This document shows, one piece after another, positions 50,671 to 60,995 of a DNA stretch of 64,000 nt. The position numbers were made by a program, and so were the translations under genes. Source of the stretch: Rhizomys pruinosus (lineage: Eukaryota; Chordata; Mammalia; Rodentia; Spalacidae); the NCBI GenBank assembly GCA_009823505.1, contig VZQC01006716.1, positions 739,507-803,506 of the forward strand, read 5' to 3'. Below the pieces are notes generated by a model. That model was not told where the DNA came from, did not search any database, and saw only the letters and a list, made by a program, of their open reading frames with translations. How positions within the stretch are numbered: the stretch's first letter is position 1; every line of letters starts with the position of its first letter.

Positions 50671-50689
50671 CATGGCACATGTTGCTTAT

Positions 50690-50840
50690 TGATTGTACTT
50701 TCATGTTCATTTCATGAGTATTCAGTGAGGACATGTTACATGCCAGAAACCACTCCAAGTTCAAGATGGCACACTAGTAAAAATCTTTGTCATCATAGGG
50801 TGTATATTCTAAGGAGAAGAAAAAATTACATAATTCTGAG
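50690..50840 (+). mobile_element. Ancient mammalian repeat, unassigned
   Basis: TATTCAGTGAGGACATGTTA, CATGCCAGAAACCACTCCAA and GGGTGTATATTCTAAGGAGA resemble the same TGTGCCAGGCACTG-type relic as 15700-15800. Confidence 0.45.
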
Positions 50841-50871
50841 AGGGACAAATGGAGGGAGGAGGAAGGGACAG

Positions 50872-50927
50872 AGAGAGAAAGAGAGAGAGAGAGAGCAAGA
50901 GAGAGAGCAAGAGAGAGAGAAAGGAGA
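50872..50927. repeat. (GA)n tract
   Basis: GAGAGA units with AAGAG interruptions. Confidence 0.93.
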
Positions 50928-51860
50928 GATGGAAAGTAATAGTGACGGGGATACGGGATGCTGTGGGGAGGGGCTGCACTGGAAAATGGCTGCGCAGGAA
51001 AAGCTAACGCCAGAGCAAACACCTGAAGGAAATAAAATAAAAATAGTGTGGTAGATAAAGATTTAAATACAGTCCACTCTAACATGGAACTACCGGTGGT
51101 AAAAACTGCCTCGTTTTTATTGTCTGTTCCTTTAAGTTATGAAGATGAAGGACAAAAGGTTGTGAACATGTCTCCAGCAGTTCCATGAAAGACTGTTTAG
51201 TTGCACTTGGCTAGTGGGCCCCACCTATTGACAATCAGTGAATAACAATGGCTGATTCCTAAGAGACACCTTTATGGAAACATTCCAAAGAATCCTTTTA
51301 CAATGTTTCTCAGAATCAGATCCTTCAATAAAACAACACAGCAACCTTGCCAGGGAAACAACATATTGAGCAAGCAACTGTCTCCTCCCATACAATTTTA
51401 CACATTTCACCCACAAGGCAAGTGCATCAGAGTAGAATAGGACAGAATAAGGGGAGAGGAAGAAGGACGCTTGTCAGCACTCGGACACTGAGCTAAGCAG
51501 TGGGAGGGGACGGGAGCCCTGAGGGCCTCTGCATTAGGCACAGAGAGGGAATCATTGTTTTAGTGACCACACAGAGACACTATAATTTTATCAAGAACTA
51601 ACTAGGCTCTTTAAAGCTGTCCCTTGCTAAGCTGACCAAGGCAACAGAATTCTGAGGAGACAGGCAGTAACAAGCACACAGTCCAGGCAGCCAGTTTAAT
51701 AAACCATAGTCAAAGAAAGGTTGTCTATTGTTCCAGATCTTCTCTGCTTGTTGAAGGTTAAGAATCTGCTCAGGGCTCTTAGCAACCGCCAAGCCTTCAA
51801 GACTCTTTCTCAAGACCTTAATAAGACACTTGTCATCTTGAAGAAGTTAAAAGGGCCAGA
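50928..51860. other. Unique sequence, nothing recognised
   Basis: 930 bp without a recognised transposon. Reverse frames of 60-70 residues only. No gene supported. Confidence 0.45.
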
Positions 51861-52003
51861 GGAGACTGGGTATAGTGGTACCTATAAACCCAGCACTTAG
51901 GAGGTAGAGGCAGGAGCATCAAGAGTTCAAAGTCAGCCTTCACTACATATGAGTTTAAAAGACTAGCCTGGGCTACATGAGACTCTGTCTAGAAAAAAAA
52001 AAN
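51861..52003 (+). mobile_element. B1/B4 SINE ending at an N
   Basis: GACTGGGTATAGTGGTACCT, TTAGGAGGTAGAGGCAGGAG, CCTGGGCTACATGAGACTCT, A tail, then a single N (52003). Confidence 0.8.
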
Positions 52004-52039
52004 GGTCAAACACTGGCCCTGGTGTAAGGAGTAAATCCC

Positions 52040-52440
52040 CAATAAGCAAACAGGGACACCGAGGGGTAATAAAGATGGCATACTTTTTTTTGGTCTGAGA
52101 CAAAGGACTTGGGGCTTCCTCTCTAGCCACCAGGTTCTCTTTCTGGTAGATTAGTTCAATCTGGTTCAGATAAGGCTGAGACCAGACCTGGACACCTCTT
52201 CATTTGAAGCCATAAGCCTATCAGCCTTTTCTTTTTGTTTAAGTTGATCAATCCAGAATTAGGGGAGGGGAAACCACTAACACCCTTAAAGCCCAGGCCC
52301 TCCAGGAGTGAGCTGGATTTCTGTTTCCTGGACCCTTCCTACTGTGGAGAGCTATTTCTCTGTGTGAGGTTGTGTGTGGAAGTCGGATTCTTTGTCCTTC
52401 AATAAAAGTTTGTTTTCTTCCTTGCTCTCAGCCAGTCAGA
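52040..52440 (+). mobile_element. Possible solo-LTR relic
   Basis: AACCACTAACACCCTTAAAG, GAGAGCTATTTCTCTGTGTG and CAATAAAAGTTTGTTTTCTT followed by CCTTGCTCTCAG have the arrangement of a retroviral-type LTR end with a polyadenylation signal. No target duplication or second LTR seen and no coding region present. Family unknown. Confidence 0.4.
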
Positions 52441-52648
52441 GATTTTTTCCTGCCTTTCATCTTCCTGCCTTTAATTCTTTTACTGGCTGAGAAAATGAAT
52501 CCAACTTTACGACTATAGGTTTCCTCTTTAACACCACAATGATAAATAAATAAATAAATAATCCAGAAGAAATTAGGTAGGTAATAAAAGAAAGGAATTA
52601 TCCACACCAGGATTTCCAAAGATCTGATTTTTTTTTTTTTCCATTAAA

Positions 52649-52944
52649 AGTGAACAGCGGGGCTGGAGAGATGACCCAGCAGTTAAGAGCACCAACTGTT
52701 CTTGCAGAGGACCTGGGTTCAATTCCCAGCACCCACATGGCGGCTAAGAACCGTCTTTAAGCAGGGTGTGGTAGCACATGCCTTTAGTCCTAGCACTCAA
52801 GAGGCAGAGGCAGGTGGATCTCTGTGAGTTCAAGGCCAGCCTGGTCTACAGAGTGAGTTCTGGGCCAGCTGGGGCTATAGGGAAACCATGTCTCAAAAAA
52901 ATAAAATAAAATTATTTTTTTTTTTTTTAAAAAAGAGTGAACAG
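52649..52944 (+). mobile_element. B2-B1 chimeric SINE, copy 2, with target duplication
   Basis: B2 head 52659-52760 (102 bp), ending CTAAGAACCGTCTTTAA, then a complete B1 from 52761 (GCAGGGTGTGGTAGCACATG) to an AAAATA-rich tail. AGTGAACAG lies at 52649-52657 and 52936-52944, flanking the fusion as a unit. The B2 part differs from copy 1 (13193) at about 13 of 102 positions, all transitions, so the two are independent, moderately old insertions of one fused element. Confidence 0.9.
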
Positions 52945-53094
52945 TGAGCCTGGTGTGGTAGTGCATGCCTCTAATCCCAGCACTCAGGAGGCAGAGGCAG
53001 GTGGATCTCTGTGAGTTCAAGGCCATCCTGGTGTACACAGCGAGCTCCAGGCCAGCTGGGACTAAAGGGAGAACCTATCTCAAACAAACAAAAA

Positions 53095-53137
<43 letters not shown>

Positions 53138-53155
53138 ATATAAAGAGTGAACAGC
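52945..53155 (+). mobile_element. B1 SINE with (AAAT)n tail in the same target
   Basis: GCCTGGTGTGGTAGTGCATG to GGGAGAACCTATCTC, then about 13 AAAT units. AGTGAACAG recurs at 53146-53154, the third copy of the target. Confidence 0.95.
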
Positions 53156-53247
53156 AGATGGTAACTAACATTCCTTTCTCTGGAACCATTTCTCTCCTCT
53201 CCTCCCCTCACACGCATTGGGAATTTATGCTCATGCACTATAACACT

Positions 53248-53660
53248 TAGTGTGCTGGATAGCTTTACTTGTCAGCTTGACACACCTGGGTAGAGGGAGC
53301 CTCATCTGGGGAATTGCTTCCTTTGGACTGGCCTGTGGCCATGTCTGTGGGGCATTTTCTTGATTGTTGAGTTACGTGGAAGGTCCACACCACTGTGGGT
53401 GGTGGCACCCTAGGCAGGTTGTTCTGTATTTTATAAGAAAGCAGGTTGGGCATGGGCCAGGGGAGCAAGCCAGTAAACAGCATTCCTCCATGTCCTGTGC
53501 TTCAGCTCCTGCCTCCAGGTTCCTGCCCTGAGTTCCTACCTTGGGCTCCCTTAAGTGTTGAACTGAGACCTGGGAGATAAAAACTAAATAGACCTGATCC
53601 TCCCCAAGTTGGTATTGGCCAGAGTGTTTTGTCACAGGGATTGAAGGCAAACTAGGTCAG
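53248..53660 (+). mobile_element. Rodent ~400-bp medium repeat
   Basis: TGTGCTGGATAGCTTTACTT, TTGACACACCTGGGTAGAGG, AGCTCCTGCCTCCAGGTTCC and GTTTTGTCACAGGGATTGAA. Homologous to 45497-45906, about 85-90% by eye. Several frames here are shadows. Confidence 0.75.
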
Positions 53661-53984
53661 GGACTGATGGGGTAAATGACTGATCCCTAGGAAGTGTCAG
53701 TCACATGCTTAGTCTCCCTGGGCCTCTCTGAAATGGTCTTTGAGATCCATTCCTGTTAGACTGAGGGCACTCCATGGCATCAAGCCACCTTTCTTTCATA
53801 ATTTGCTTACCATTGGCACCACCCCAAAGCTACACAGTGGCATGTTAAATGCACATGACCCCCGCCCCCAGCCTTCTGGACAAGATGTGTCTGTGATGAC
53901 TCTGGTGACAGCTGATGAGGAGGCTACCACAGTGCCGCCACTGAAAGCTGTTCCCCGTTCATGCCCGCTGCCATTATTTACTTT
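53661..53984. other. Unique sequence
   Basis: No recognised element or credible gene. Confidence 0.45.
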
Positions 53985-54216
53985 GTAAAAAATATTTTAT
54001 TCATTTTAAAATTTTATGTGTCTGAGTGTATTGCCTGGATGTATGTAAGTGTGCACATGTCATGCAATGCCTGCAGAGGTCAGAAGAAGACATCAGATCC
54101 TTTGGAAATTGAATTATGGACAGTTGTTAGCTGCCACGTGGGTGCTGGGATTCAAGCCTGGGTCCTCTGTACCACTAGCTAGTGCTCTTAACTGCTGAGC
54201 AATCTCTCCAGCCCTA
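53985..54216 (-). mobile_element. B2 SINE, older
   Basis: TTTTATGTGTCTGAGTGTAT through TGCTGAGCAATCTCTCCAGC in reverse. Confidence 0.9.
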
Positions 54217-54248
54217 ACATTACTTACTTTTTAAAAAAATGAAGAAAT

Positions 54249-54375
54249 AATAGCTAGATATGATGGCCCACACCTCTCATCTCGGCTACTCAGGAAGCCG
54301 TGGCGGAGGACTGCCTGAACCCAAAACCTTGGGCCTGGCCTCATCAACATAGTGAGAAGTTTGGCCTCTTTTTTA
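54249..54375 (+). mobile_element. Old B1-like SINE
   Basis: AGCTAGATATGATGGCCCAC, CTCGGCTACTCAGGAAGCCG and CATAGTGAGAAGTTTGGCC keep a 7SL-like order. Confidence 0.6.
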
Positions 54376-54379
54376 AAAA

Positions 54380-54550
54380 GGGTGGGATTCTGGGGATGTA
54401 GTTCAGTTGATACAGTGCTTGCCTAGAATGCATGAAGCTCTGGGTTTCATCTCTAGCACATGCCTGTAATCCTAGTAAGGCCAGCCTGGGATACATGAGA
54501 GCTCGTCTCAAAAAAAAAAGAGAGAGAGAGAGAGAAAGAAAGAAAAAAAG
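54380..54550 (+). mobile_element. B4 (ID-B1) SINE with GA run
   Basis: GGGGATGTAGTTCAGTTGAT, GTGCTTGCCTAGAATGCATG (ID) joins ACATGCCTGTAATCCTAGTA, AGGCCAGCCTGGGATACATG (B1), then A and GA runs. Confidence 0.8.
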
Positions 54551-54850
54551 CTGAGTTCAAAAAAACAACTGACTCCTCCACACAGTAGTAAAGACAAACA
54601 AAGCTCATAGAAATGTAAGTGCAGGAGCCATGTTGGGGCGCCTTCCCAGGCAGCCAGTCCAGAGTCATTAGCAACAAGATTCTCTTATATCCTTTGTTCC
54701 TTATCGCTCCACAAGGAAAGCCCTGCTCTCTCCTGAGTCCTCCTGGCACCGGCCTACCTGCCTTCCCCATGTCCCCACCCTGCACCTTTCTTCTGTGTGG
54801 TCCTTTCTGGTTCCTCATTGTTTCTCTTTACTACTTCAACTTACAGTTTG
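54551..54850. other. Unique sequence
   Basis: No recognised element. Overlapping frames on both strands without domains. Confidence 0.45.
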
Positions 54851-54854
54851 ATCA

Positions 54855-55185
54855 GTGATTCTCAGACTCTGCTGAGCAGCATTGTTATCTAATTTCCCAG
54901 AAAAGTGACATCTAGACCGATAAAATTAGACTCTGGAGGGTGGATATAGGGATGTAAGCATCGGGATCTGTGGTTTTTTTTTTTTTTTTTTTGGTCTTTT
55001 TGAGACAGGGGTCACCCTGTAGCCCCAGCTGTCCTAGAACTCACTAGGTAAAGCAGGCTGGCCTTGAACTCGCAGAGATCCTCCTGCCTCCGCCTCCCAA
55101 GTGCTGGGATTAAAGGTGTTCACTAACATGCCTGACTGCTGTAATTCTTAAACCGCTCGGTAATCCTAATGTATTGTCAAGTAGA
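54855..55185 (+). mobile_element. MER5A-like hAT relic split by a B1
   Basis: TCAGTGATTCTCAGACTCTG (left end) and GTAATTCTTAAACCGCTCGG, TAATCCTAATGTATTGTCAA (right end) are the two ends of a MER5A-type element. A reverse B1 (54975-55136) lies between. Confidence 0.65.
54975..55136 (-). mobile_element. B1 SINE inside MER5A relic
   Basis: GTCTTTTTGAGACAGGGGTC through GTTCACTAACATGCCTGAC in reverse. Confidence 0.93.
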
Positions 55186-56239
55186 AGGAGGAACGGCTTT
55201 AGGATCTTGATTCTGGAATGCACAACTCTAAATTGGAATACCCCAAATCAACTTGCTGTATCTGACGCACCTATCCTCAGAATTGAAATGATTCTGCCGT
55301 AACTTCTTTTGTGAGCTCAGACCTCAGACTTCATATTCCCAAGGCTCAGACAGACATTTGAGTGCCGTTCTTCAGTGGCCAGGCAATGAATGGTAACTCC
55401 AGTTTGGAATACATTTGTCTGAAGTAAAGCCAGGCTATCCCAGGAATGAAATCAGGTCTTTTACCATCAATCCTCCTTGGTTGGGGAACAATAAGGCATT
55501 CCTTTGTATGTGGCTCACGTTCAGTGCATAGCCAGTGAGCATATGTAACCCACTGGATAAAAATAGCAGTTATTACTAAATGCTTCTGAAAAAGAAGTTT
55601 CTTCTCATTAGAGCAGGGGAATCTTACTGCATACCACTCAGGAAACCTGATAACGTGTAGCATGAATTTTCCATGGGAAGGAACAACTGGTTAGGAAATA
55701 AAATATTGTACTTCTATACAGTGACACTCAAGCCTAGACCTCCAGGAAAGCCAAAAGTGCTTTGAGTATGGTCCCAGCAGGATTGAAATACCTCCCCAAG
55801 CATACTGAGCAAATTCTCATGATGCCAGGCCTCTTGGAACAGTTTCTGAGGGTTGAAGGCCGCTGCAGCTGCCTCATTTGCCTCCTCTAAGTCACTCACA
55901 AGTGGGAAAACGTTTAGAGTGCGTTATCACAGCTCTTGCTTCTACTTTCTTCTTGTGGGAGCAGGGTTTAATGTTGGGTCCTCAAATGTGATGCAAACCG
56001 TTCTACAGCTTGGGATTTACGCTCATATCTTAGCCCCTTGCCCAATCTAAGAACTTTAGAGAGAATACAGACACGTACTCTCATGGTGGGAAGGCAGAGG
56101 AAGCACACAGTGTCATCACAGACACCAGGGAGGTGTGTGCAAGGTAGGACATGAGAGATAAAAAGCCCTCACACAGACATCATGAGATACTGTGTCACAC
56201 CACTGCAGTCCTCCAATAGACACATATTCCTTTATGATT
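55186..56239. other. Repeat-free unique sequence with two reverse frames
   Basis: 1 kb without a recognised transposon. Reverse frames at 55346-55663 (105 codons, includes WYAVRFPCSNEKKLLFQKHL) and 55714-55899 (61 codons, opens at GTG, has an EEANEAAAAAF segment) have no known domain and lie in different frames. Possible exonic or conserved DNA, but no evidence to choose. Confidence 0.4.
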
Positions 56240-56435
56240 TTTCCCCTGAGACTGGCCTAGAATTTGATATGTGGCCAAGACTGACTTTGAACTTCTGACT
56301 CTCCTGCCTCCACCTTCCACGTGCTAGGACACAGGTGTGTACCAACATACCCAGTTTTATGTAGTGTTATATGGCTGGACTCAGAACTCCATGCATACCA
56401 GACTCCAACCAACTGAGCCACATCCCTGGCCCAAC
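56240..56435 (-). mobile_element. B4 (B1-ID) SINE
   Basis: GAGACTGGCCTAGAATTTGA, CACAGGTGTGTACCAACATA (B1 part) and CTGGACTCAGAACTCCATGC, CAACTGAGCCACATCCCTGG (ID part), in reverse. Confidence 0.75.
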
Positions 56436-56642
56436 ACACCCTCTTCCTGGACCTCTATAGAGGATTTACACATAAGGCAAAGCATAGGACTTTCCCTACC
56501 TGGAATCTATATGAACCAAAATAATTTCTCAATGGGCAGAAATCTATATGCAGGCGAGGTGGGAGAGGCCCCACGTGTGTACACAGGCGAGTACCTGGAG
56601 CTTCAAGAACAGTTTTGCAGTCGCCCATAAAACAAAACTATC

Positions 56643-56806
56643 GCCGGGCGTGGTGGTGCACGCCTTTAATCCTAGCACTTGGGAGGCTGAGACAGGAGGA
56701 TCTTTGTGAGTTCAAGGCCAGCCTGGTCTACAAGGTGAGTTCCAGGACAGCTGGGGCTACAGTGAGACCTTGTCTTGAAAAGACCAAAAAAACAAAAAAC
56801 AAAAAC
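56643..56806 (+). mobile_element. B1 SINE
   Basis: GCCGGGCGTGGTGGTGCACG to TCTTGAAAAGACC and an A/C tail. AAACAAAACTATC before and AAACAAAAACTGTC after are probable target duplications. Confidence 0.95.
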
Positions 56807-57353
56807 TGTCTCACTTCTTCTGCTTGTCTTCAGTTCCTCCTGCCTATCCACTTGATAGTTCTCTCTTGACACATTAATTTCAAAAAACGTAGCATATTGT
56901 GTTGTCCAGAGAACATGTCATTAGACTTCCTTGCCTGTTTCACGTGTGCATGTACAACCTGATCGGTTCAATCCTCTGGGGACTCTCTGGGATCAAATAG
57001 CCCCAGAAGGTGCAAAAGCACCTGTCTAGTGAGCTCTTCCTTGCAGCCCAAACTTCCTTTTCCGGAGCTCAGCTTCCTTCAGTGAGCTGTGAAGTATTTC
57101 TTCCAATGCACCTTCTCCAGAGAATACAGCCTTTGCCTCAAAATCCCTATTTCAAACCAGGCTCTTTACAAATACATTTCCTCTTAGCAAAAAAGGTTAT
57201 AATTTGAAGCATTCAAATCTGTCATATTTTTATTTGTGTAAATGTGTTGACTAGTGGCACTAAACAGTACAATCATAGAAGAATGTAGTCAAGTATATTT
57301 TTTATAAGCTGAGACTGAGCAGTAGAAGGGATACTGATTTAAAATTTTGTTAT
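56807..57353. other. Unique sequence, nothing recognised
   Basis: Mixed sequence. No supported element. Confidence 0.45.
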
Positions 57354-57631
57354 AGTGAAGTATTTTCTTTTTTTTAAAGATACATTTTATTTTTTTAATT
57401 TTATTTATTTTTTTTAATGTGTATAAATGTACTGTCTGCATGTAGGTTTGTGCACCCATGTCATGCAATGCCTTGGAGGTCAGAAGAGGGCATCGGATTC
57501 CCCTGGAACTGGAGTTACAGACGGTTCTTAGCCACCATGTGGGTGCTGGGGATTGAACCCGGGTCCTCTGCAAGAGCAGTCGGCGCTCTTAGCCACTAGG
57601 CCATCTCGCCAGCCCAGTGAAGTATTTTCTT
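57354..57631 (-). mobile_element. B2 SINE with perfect 16-bp target duplication
   Basis: Reverse B2 at 57370-57615 (unduplicated subfamily, near-consensus). AGTGAAGTATTTTCTT exact at 57354-57369 and 57616-57631. Young insertion. Confidence 0.97.
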
Positions 57632-57966
57632 ATATGCTATCTTATTCCATCTTATAGCAACTCATTGTGGAAGATGTTAGTATTGCCCTCTCTCTATTTG
57701 AGGGGGGAAAGGCACAGAAGTTGGGGTGTTCAGAGCTCAGAAGCACTGAGTCTGAAATCTATATCTGACGTCTTCCTCAGGCCATCCACAGTCTGTCCCA
57801 TACACCTGGAGTTCTCTAGCTGTCCAATCTGGCTTGCAGATGTCAATTTATGAGAGAAAAGATTTTGAGTCTCAGCTTCAAAGTTGGTTGTTTTAAAAAC
57901 AGGGATTCGTAACCACGTTTAAAGCAGTTAATGAATTCTTTCTGCAAAGTGCTTAAAAAAAGGGTT
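57632..57966. other. Unique sequence
   Basis: No recognised element. Confidence 0.45.
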
Positions 57967-58293
57967 AGAGCTGGGCGTGGTGGCGCACGCCTTTAATCCT
58001 AGCACTTGGGAGGCAAAGGCAGGCGGATCTTTGTGAGTTCAAGGCCAACCTGGTCTACAGAGCAAGTTTCAGGACAGCTGGGGCTACAAGGAGACCCTGT
58101 CTCGAAAAGACCGGGGGGTGGGGGTGGGGTGGGGTGGTAGGACACGCCTTTAATTCCAGCACTTGGGAATTAGAGGTCAGAGGCAGGTAGATCTCTGTGA
58201 GTTCCACACCAGCCTGGACTACATAGCAAGTGAGTTCCAGGCCAGTTGGGGCAGGGAGACCCTGTCTCAGGAAGACAAAAAAACAAAACAAAA

Positions 58294-58325
<32 letters not shown>

Positions 58326-58330
58326 AAGAG
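57967..58330 (+). mobile_element. B1-B1 dimer with G-rich linker
   Basis: First B1 (AGCTGGGCGTGGTGGCGCAC to TCTCGAAAAGACC, 57969-58112) joins without an A tail to a G-rich linker (58113-58137) and a second B1 (GGACACGCCTTTAATTCCAG to GACCCTGTCTCAGGAAGAC), followed by a long A tail. The second B1 belongs to the other subfamily. Confidence 0.9.
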
Positions 58331-58359
58331 AGAGAGAGAGATAGAGAGAGAGATCAGAG

Positions 58360-58835
58360 GTTTGTTAATGGTTTGGATCTGAATGTCTTCCAAAAGCTGG
58401 CTGAAGGCTTGGTCCCAATGCTGCAGTGCTCTCAGGACTGGCCTTTGGAAAGTGACCAGATCTTGAGTAACGTTCTGGTCTAATGGATGGATTAGTCCAT
58501 GCAGTATGGATTCATGAGTCAGTGAGGTATTGGGAGGTAACAGAAAGTTTAGGAGGTGGGCCTAGTCAAAGAAGGAAAGTAATTGGTGAGATGGGCGCCC
58601 TGAGGCTACTTTGGTCTTAGTCTCCCCACCCACTTTCTGGCCAATCTGACATAAGCAAGTCTGTCCACTTCACACTCCACCATGATGCTCTGCGGCACCG
58701 GCTTGGAAAACAAAACAAAACCCCCAGTCAAGTAACCTTGGACTGAAAACTCTGAAACACTGGCCAAAGTAAATCTTTCTGCCTTTAAGTTAATTTTCCA
58801 GGTATTTTGTCACAGTAATGGGAAGCTAAGAGCGT
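58360..58835 (+). mobile_element. Old LTR-like (MaLR-type) relic
   Basis: TTGGATCTGAATGTCTTCCA, GAAGGCTTGGTCCCAATGCT, GTATTGGGAGGTAACAGAAA, CTCTGAAACACTGGCC and CCAGGTATTTTGTCACAGTA follow the order of a non-autonomous mammalian LTR-like repeat. No internal region. Confidence 0.55.
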
Positions 58836-59788
58836 GCTGATCAGAGCAGCTGCTTTAAGAGTATGGTATGTTCCCATGTTTCCTGGGAAGAACAGTCAGG
58901 CAGGTGGGGAGAGCGGACAGAGGCCTGTGAGGGGTGTGGGGAGGGGATAGATTCTAAGAAGTTATTTTCTTCCATAGACTGTAACCATGAATTGGAAAAG
59001 GAACAGGTTTGCCCAGCCCTTCTTTGTTAATAGTTAATAGAGTTAATTTTGTATCCATTAAGAGGGCCTTAAACGGTACTCTGCTTATTACAAGATACTT
59101 CTTTCAAGATCATTGACTTGCAAATCCTGGTCAAGCAGCAGTTTCCCAACTCAATCTAGAAATAAAAGGTCAGAGGAATCTGACACACAGGGCAACAAGT
59201 GTTGGAGCCAGTCATTCCATTCCAATAATGCCACCACACCCTTTATATGAAGAAGTTTCCCCAACCCTCAGAAATGTGGGATGGCCCCCTCAGGGCAGTG
59301 TGGGCCTCAGGACTGGAGAGAACTTAGTCTCAACGCCATTTTTATGAGGAATGAGGGAGCAGCTGATAAAGCTACAGTTTTATTTCAGGGGCCGATGAAA
59401 TCAGCTGAATGTCCCACTTGGTATTTCCTACATAAATTAAAAATCAGTTTGTTTGGTCTACCCTAGTTTTATTTGCTTTTTGATAGTACAAATACTTCTA
59501 ACAGGAGAAGGCAGTGATGTGGAAGGCACTGTGTCACTGCCCACAGCTGGAAGAGCCAAGGGACCCTGGGACCCCATTCTCAGAGGTCTGGGTGCTCTTT
59601 TCTCACTAGAATGTTGTTCCAGGCAAGTCCCTTCACATCTTTGAATGTAGTCCCTTAATGTCTGTATCTAGGCAGACCTATGGGCTAGAAATCACAAGAG
59701 ACAGACATCACTTGAGCCTCATTGCACAGGGCAAATCACACACCATCACTGCTGCCACTGGTACCACCGCCACCTCTAACCTCACTGC
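58836..59788. other. Unique sequence, nothing recognised
   Basis: 950 bp with no recognised transposon. Only short forward frames (about 60 codons). Possible conserved DNA but no specific signal. Confidence 0.45.
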
Positions 59789-59867
59789 TAACACACACAC
59801 ACACAGACACACAGACACACAGACGCACAGACACACAGACACAGACACACACACACACACACACATA

Positions 59868-59930
<63 letters not shown>

Positions 59931-59935
59931 ACCCA
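59789..59935. repeat. (CA)n(GA)n compound microsatellite
   Basis: CA units with CAGACA interruptions, then about 30 GA units. Confidence 0.97.
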
Positions 59936-60008
59936 TCTGATCATCAATTCAGAATAGATAAGGAAAAAGCCACTATCAAACTTGAAGAATAAATAAAACA
60001 AAACAAAA

Positions 60009-60204
60009 GGGCTGGAGAGACTGCTCAGCAGTTAAGAGCACTGGCTGCTCTTGCAGAGGTCCTGGGTTCGGTTCCCAGCACTCACATGGCAGCTAACAAT
60101 TGTTTGTAACTTCAGTTCCAAGGGGATCCAGTGCCCTCTTCTGGCCTCCGGGGACATTGCATACATGTGGTGTGCTTACATTCATGAAGGCAAAACAAAT
60201 TGAA

Positions 60205-60241
<37 letters not shown>
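60009..60241 (+). mobile_element. B2 SINE with (AAAT)n tail
   Basis: GGGCTGGAGAGACTGCTCAG head, CTGGCCTCCGGGGACATTGC, about 11 AAAT units. Confidence 0.94.
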
Positions 60242-60244
<3 letters not shown>

Positions 60245-60289
60245 CACCAACAAAATTTAAAGGGACAATAGGAAGATTTGAAAACAAGA

Positions 60290-60455
60290 TTCCAGCTGGG
60301 TGTGGTGGTGCTCACCTTTAAGCCCAGCACTCTGGAGGCAGAGGCAGATGGATCTCTGCGAGTTTTAGGCCAGCCTGGTGAGCTTCAGACCAGCTGGGGC
60401 TACAGGGAGATCTTGTCTCAAAAAGACAAAATAATAATAATAATAATAATACATA
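60290..60455 (+). mobile_element. B1 SINE with (AAT)n tail
   Basis: CCAGCTGGGTGTGGTGGTGC to TCTTGTCTCAAAAAGAC, with a short deletion after GCCAGCCTGGT. Confidence 0.92.
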
Positions 60456-60472
60456 ATAATAATATTTCAAAC

Positions 60473-60575
60473 TGGCTTTGGGGCCCATTCTTGTAATCCC
60501 AGCATTTGGGGAACCAAGGCAGGAGGATTACCATGAGTTTAAGGGCTACAAAGTAAAACCCAATCTGAAAAAACT
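60473..60575 (+). mobile_element. Old B1-like SINE
   Basis: CTTTGGGGCCCATTCTTGTA, ATCCCAGCATTTGGGGAACC, GAAAAAACTATG end. 7SL-like order, diverged. Confidence 0.6.
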
Positions 60576-60579
60576 ATGA

Positions 60580-60795
60580 ATAAGGGCATGAATGTAGCTA
60601 AGCTGGCAGAGTGCTTACCTGGTGTGCACCAAGCCTTGAGTTCCACCCCCAGTGCTGCATAAACCAGGTATGGCCATGCATGCTATCAGGAGGGGAAGGG
60701 AGGAGGATGGGAAAATCAAAGTCATCTTTGGCTATGTATTGAGCTTCAGGCTAGCCCAGGCTATGTGAGACTTTATGTCAAAAACAGAAACAAAT
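60580..60795 (+). mobile_element. B4 (ID-B1) SINE
   Basis: ATGAATGTAGCTAAGCTGGC, GCTTACCTGGTGTGCACCAA (ID), then ACCAGGTATGGCCATGCATG, GGCTAGCCCAGGCTATGTGA (B1). Confidence 0.8.
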
Positions 60796-60817
60796 AAAAA
60801 CAAAACCAAGTATAATA

Positions 60818-60995
60818 TTCTACTTTGAAGCCAGGCTTGGTGGCGCACACTTTTAATCCTAGCACTTGGAAGGCAGAGGCAGGCAGATCTTTGTGAGTTC
60901 AAGGCCAGCCTGGTCTACAGAGTTCCAGGACAGCTGGAGCTACACAGAGACCCTGCCTCGAAAAAACCAAAAAAAAAAAAAAATCTACTTTGAAA
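60818..60995 (+). mobile_element. B1 SINE with target duplication
   Basis: TCTACTTTGAA occurs before (about 60819) and after (about 60983) a B1 (GCCAGGCTTGGTGGCGCACA to CCTCGAAAAAACC). About 8 bp are lost after TCTACAGAG. Confidence 0.94.

Noticed and set aside
52040..52440. Intact endogenous retrovirus
   Set aside because: Only one LTR-like end with a polyadenylation signal is seen, with no internal genes and no second LTR.
53265..53650. Reverse frames shared with 45423-45914
   Set aside because: They are antisense shadows of the ~400-bp interspersed repeat.
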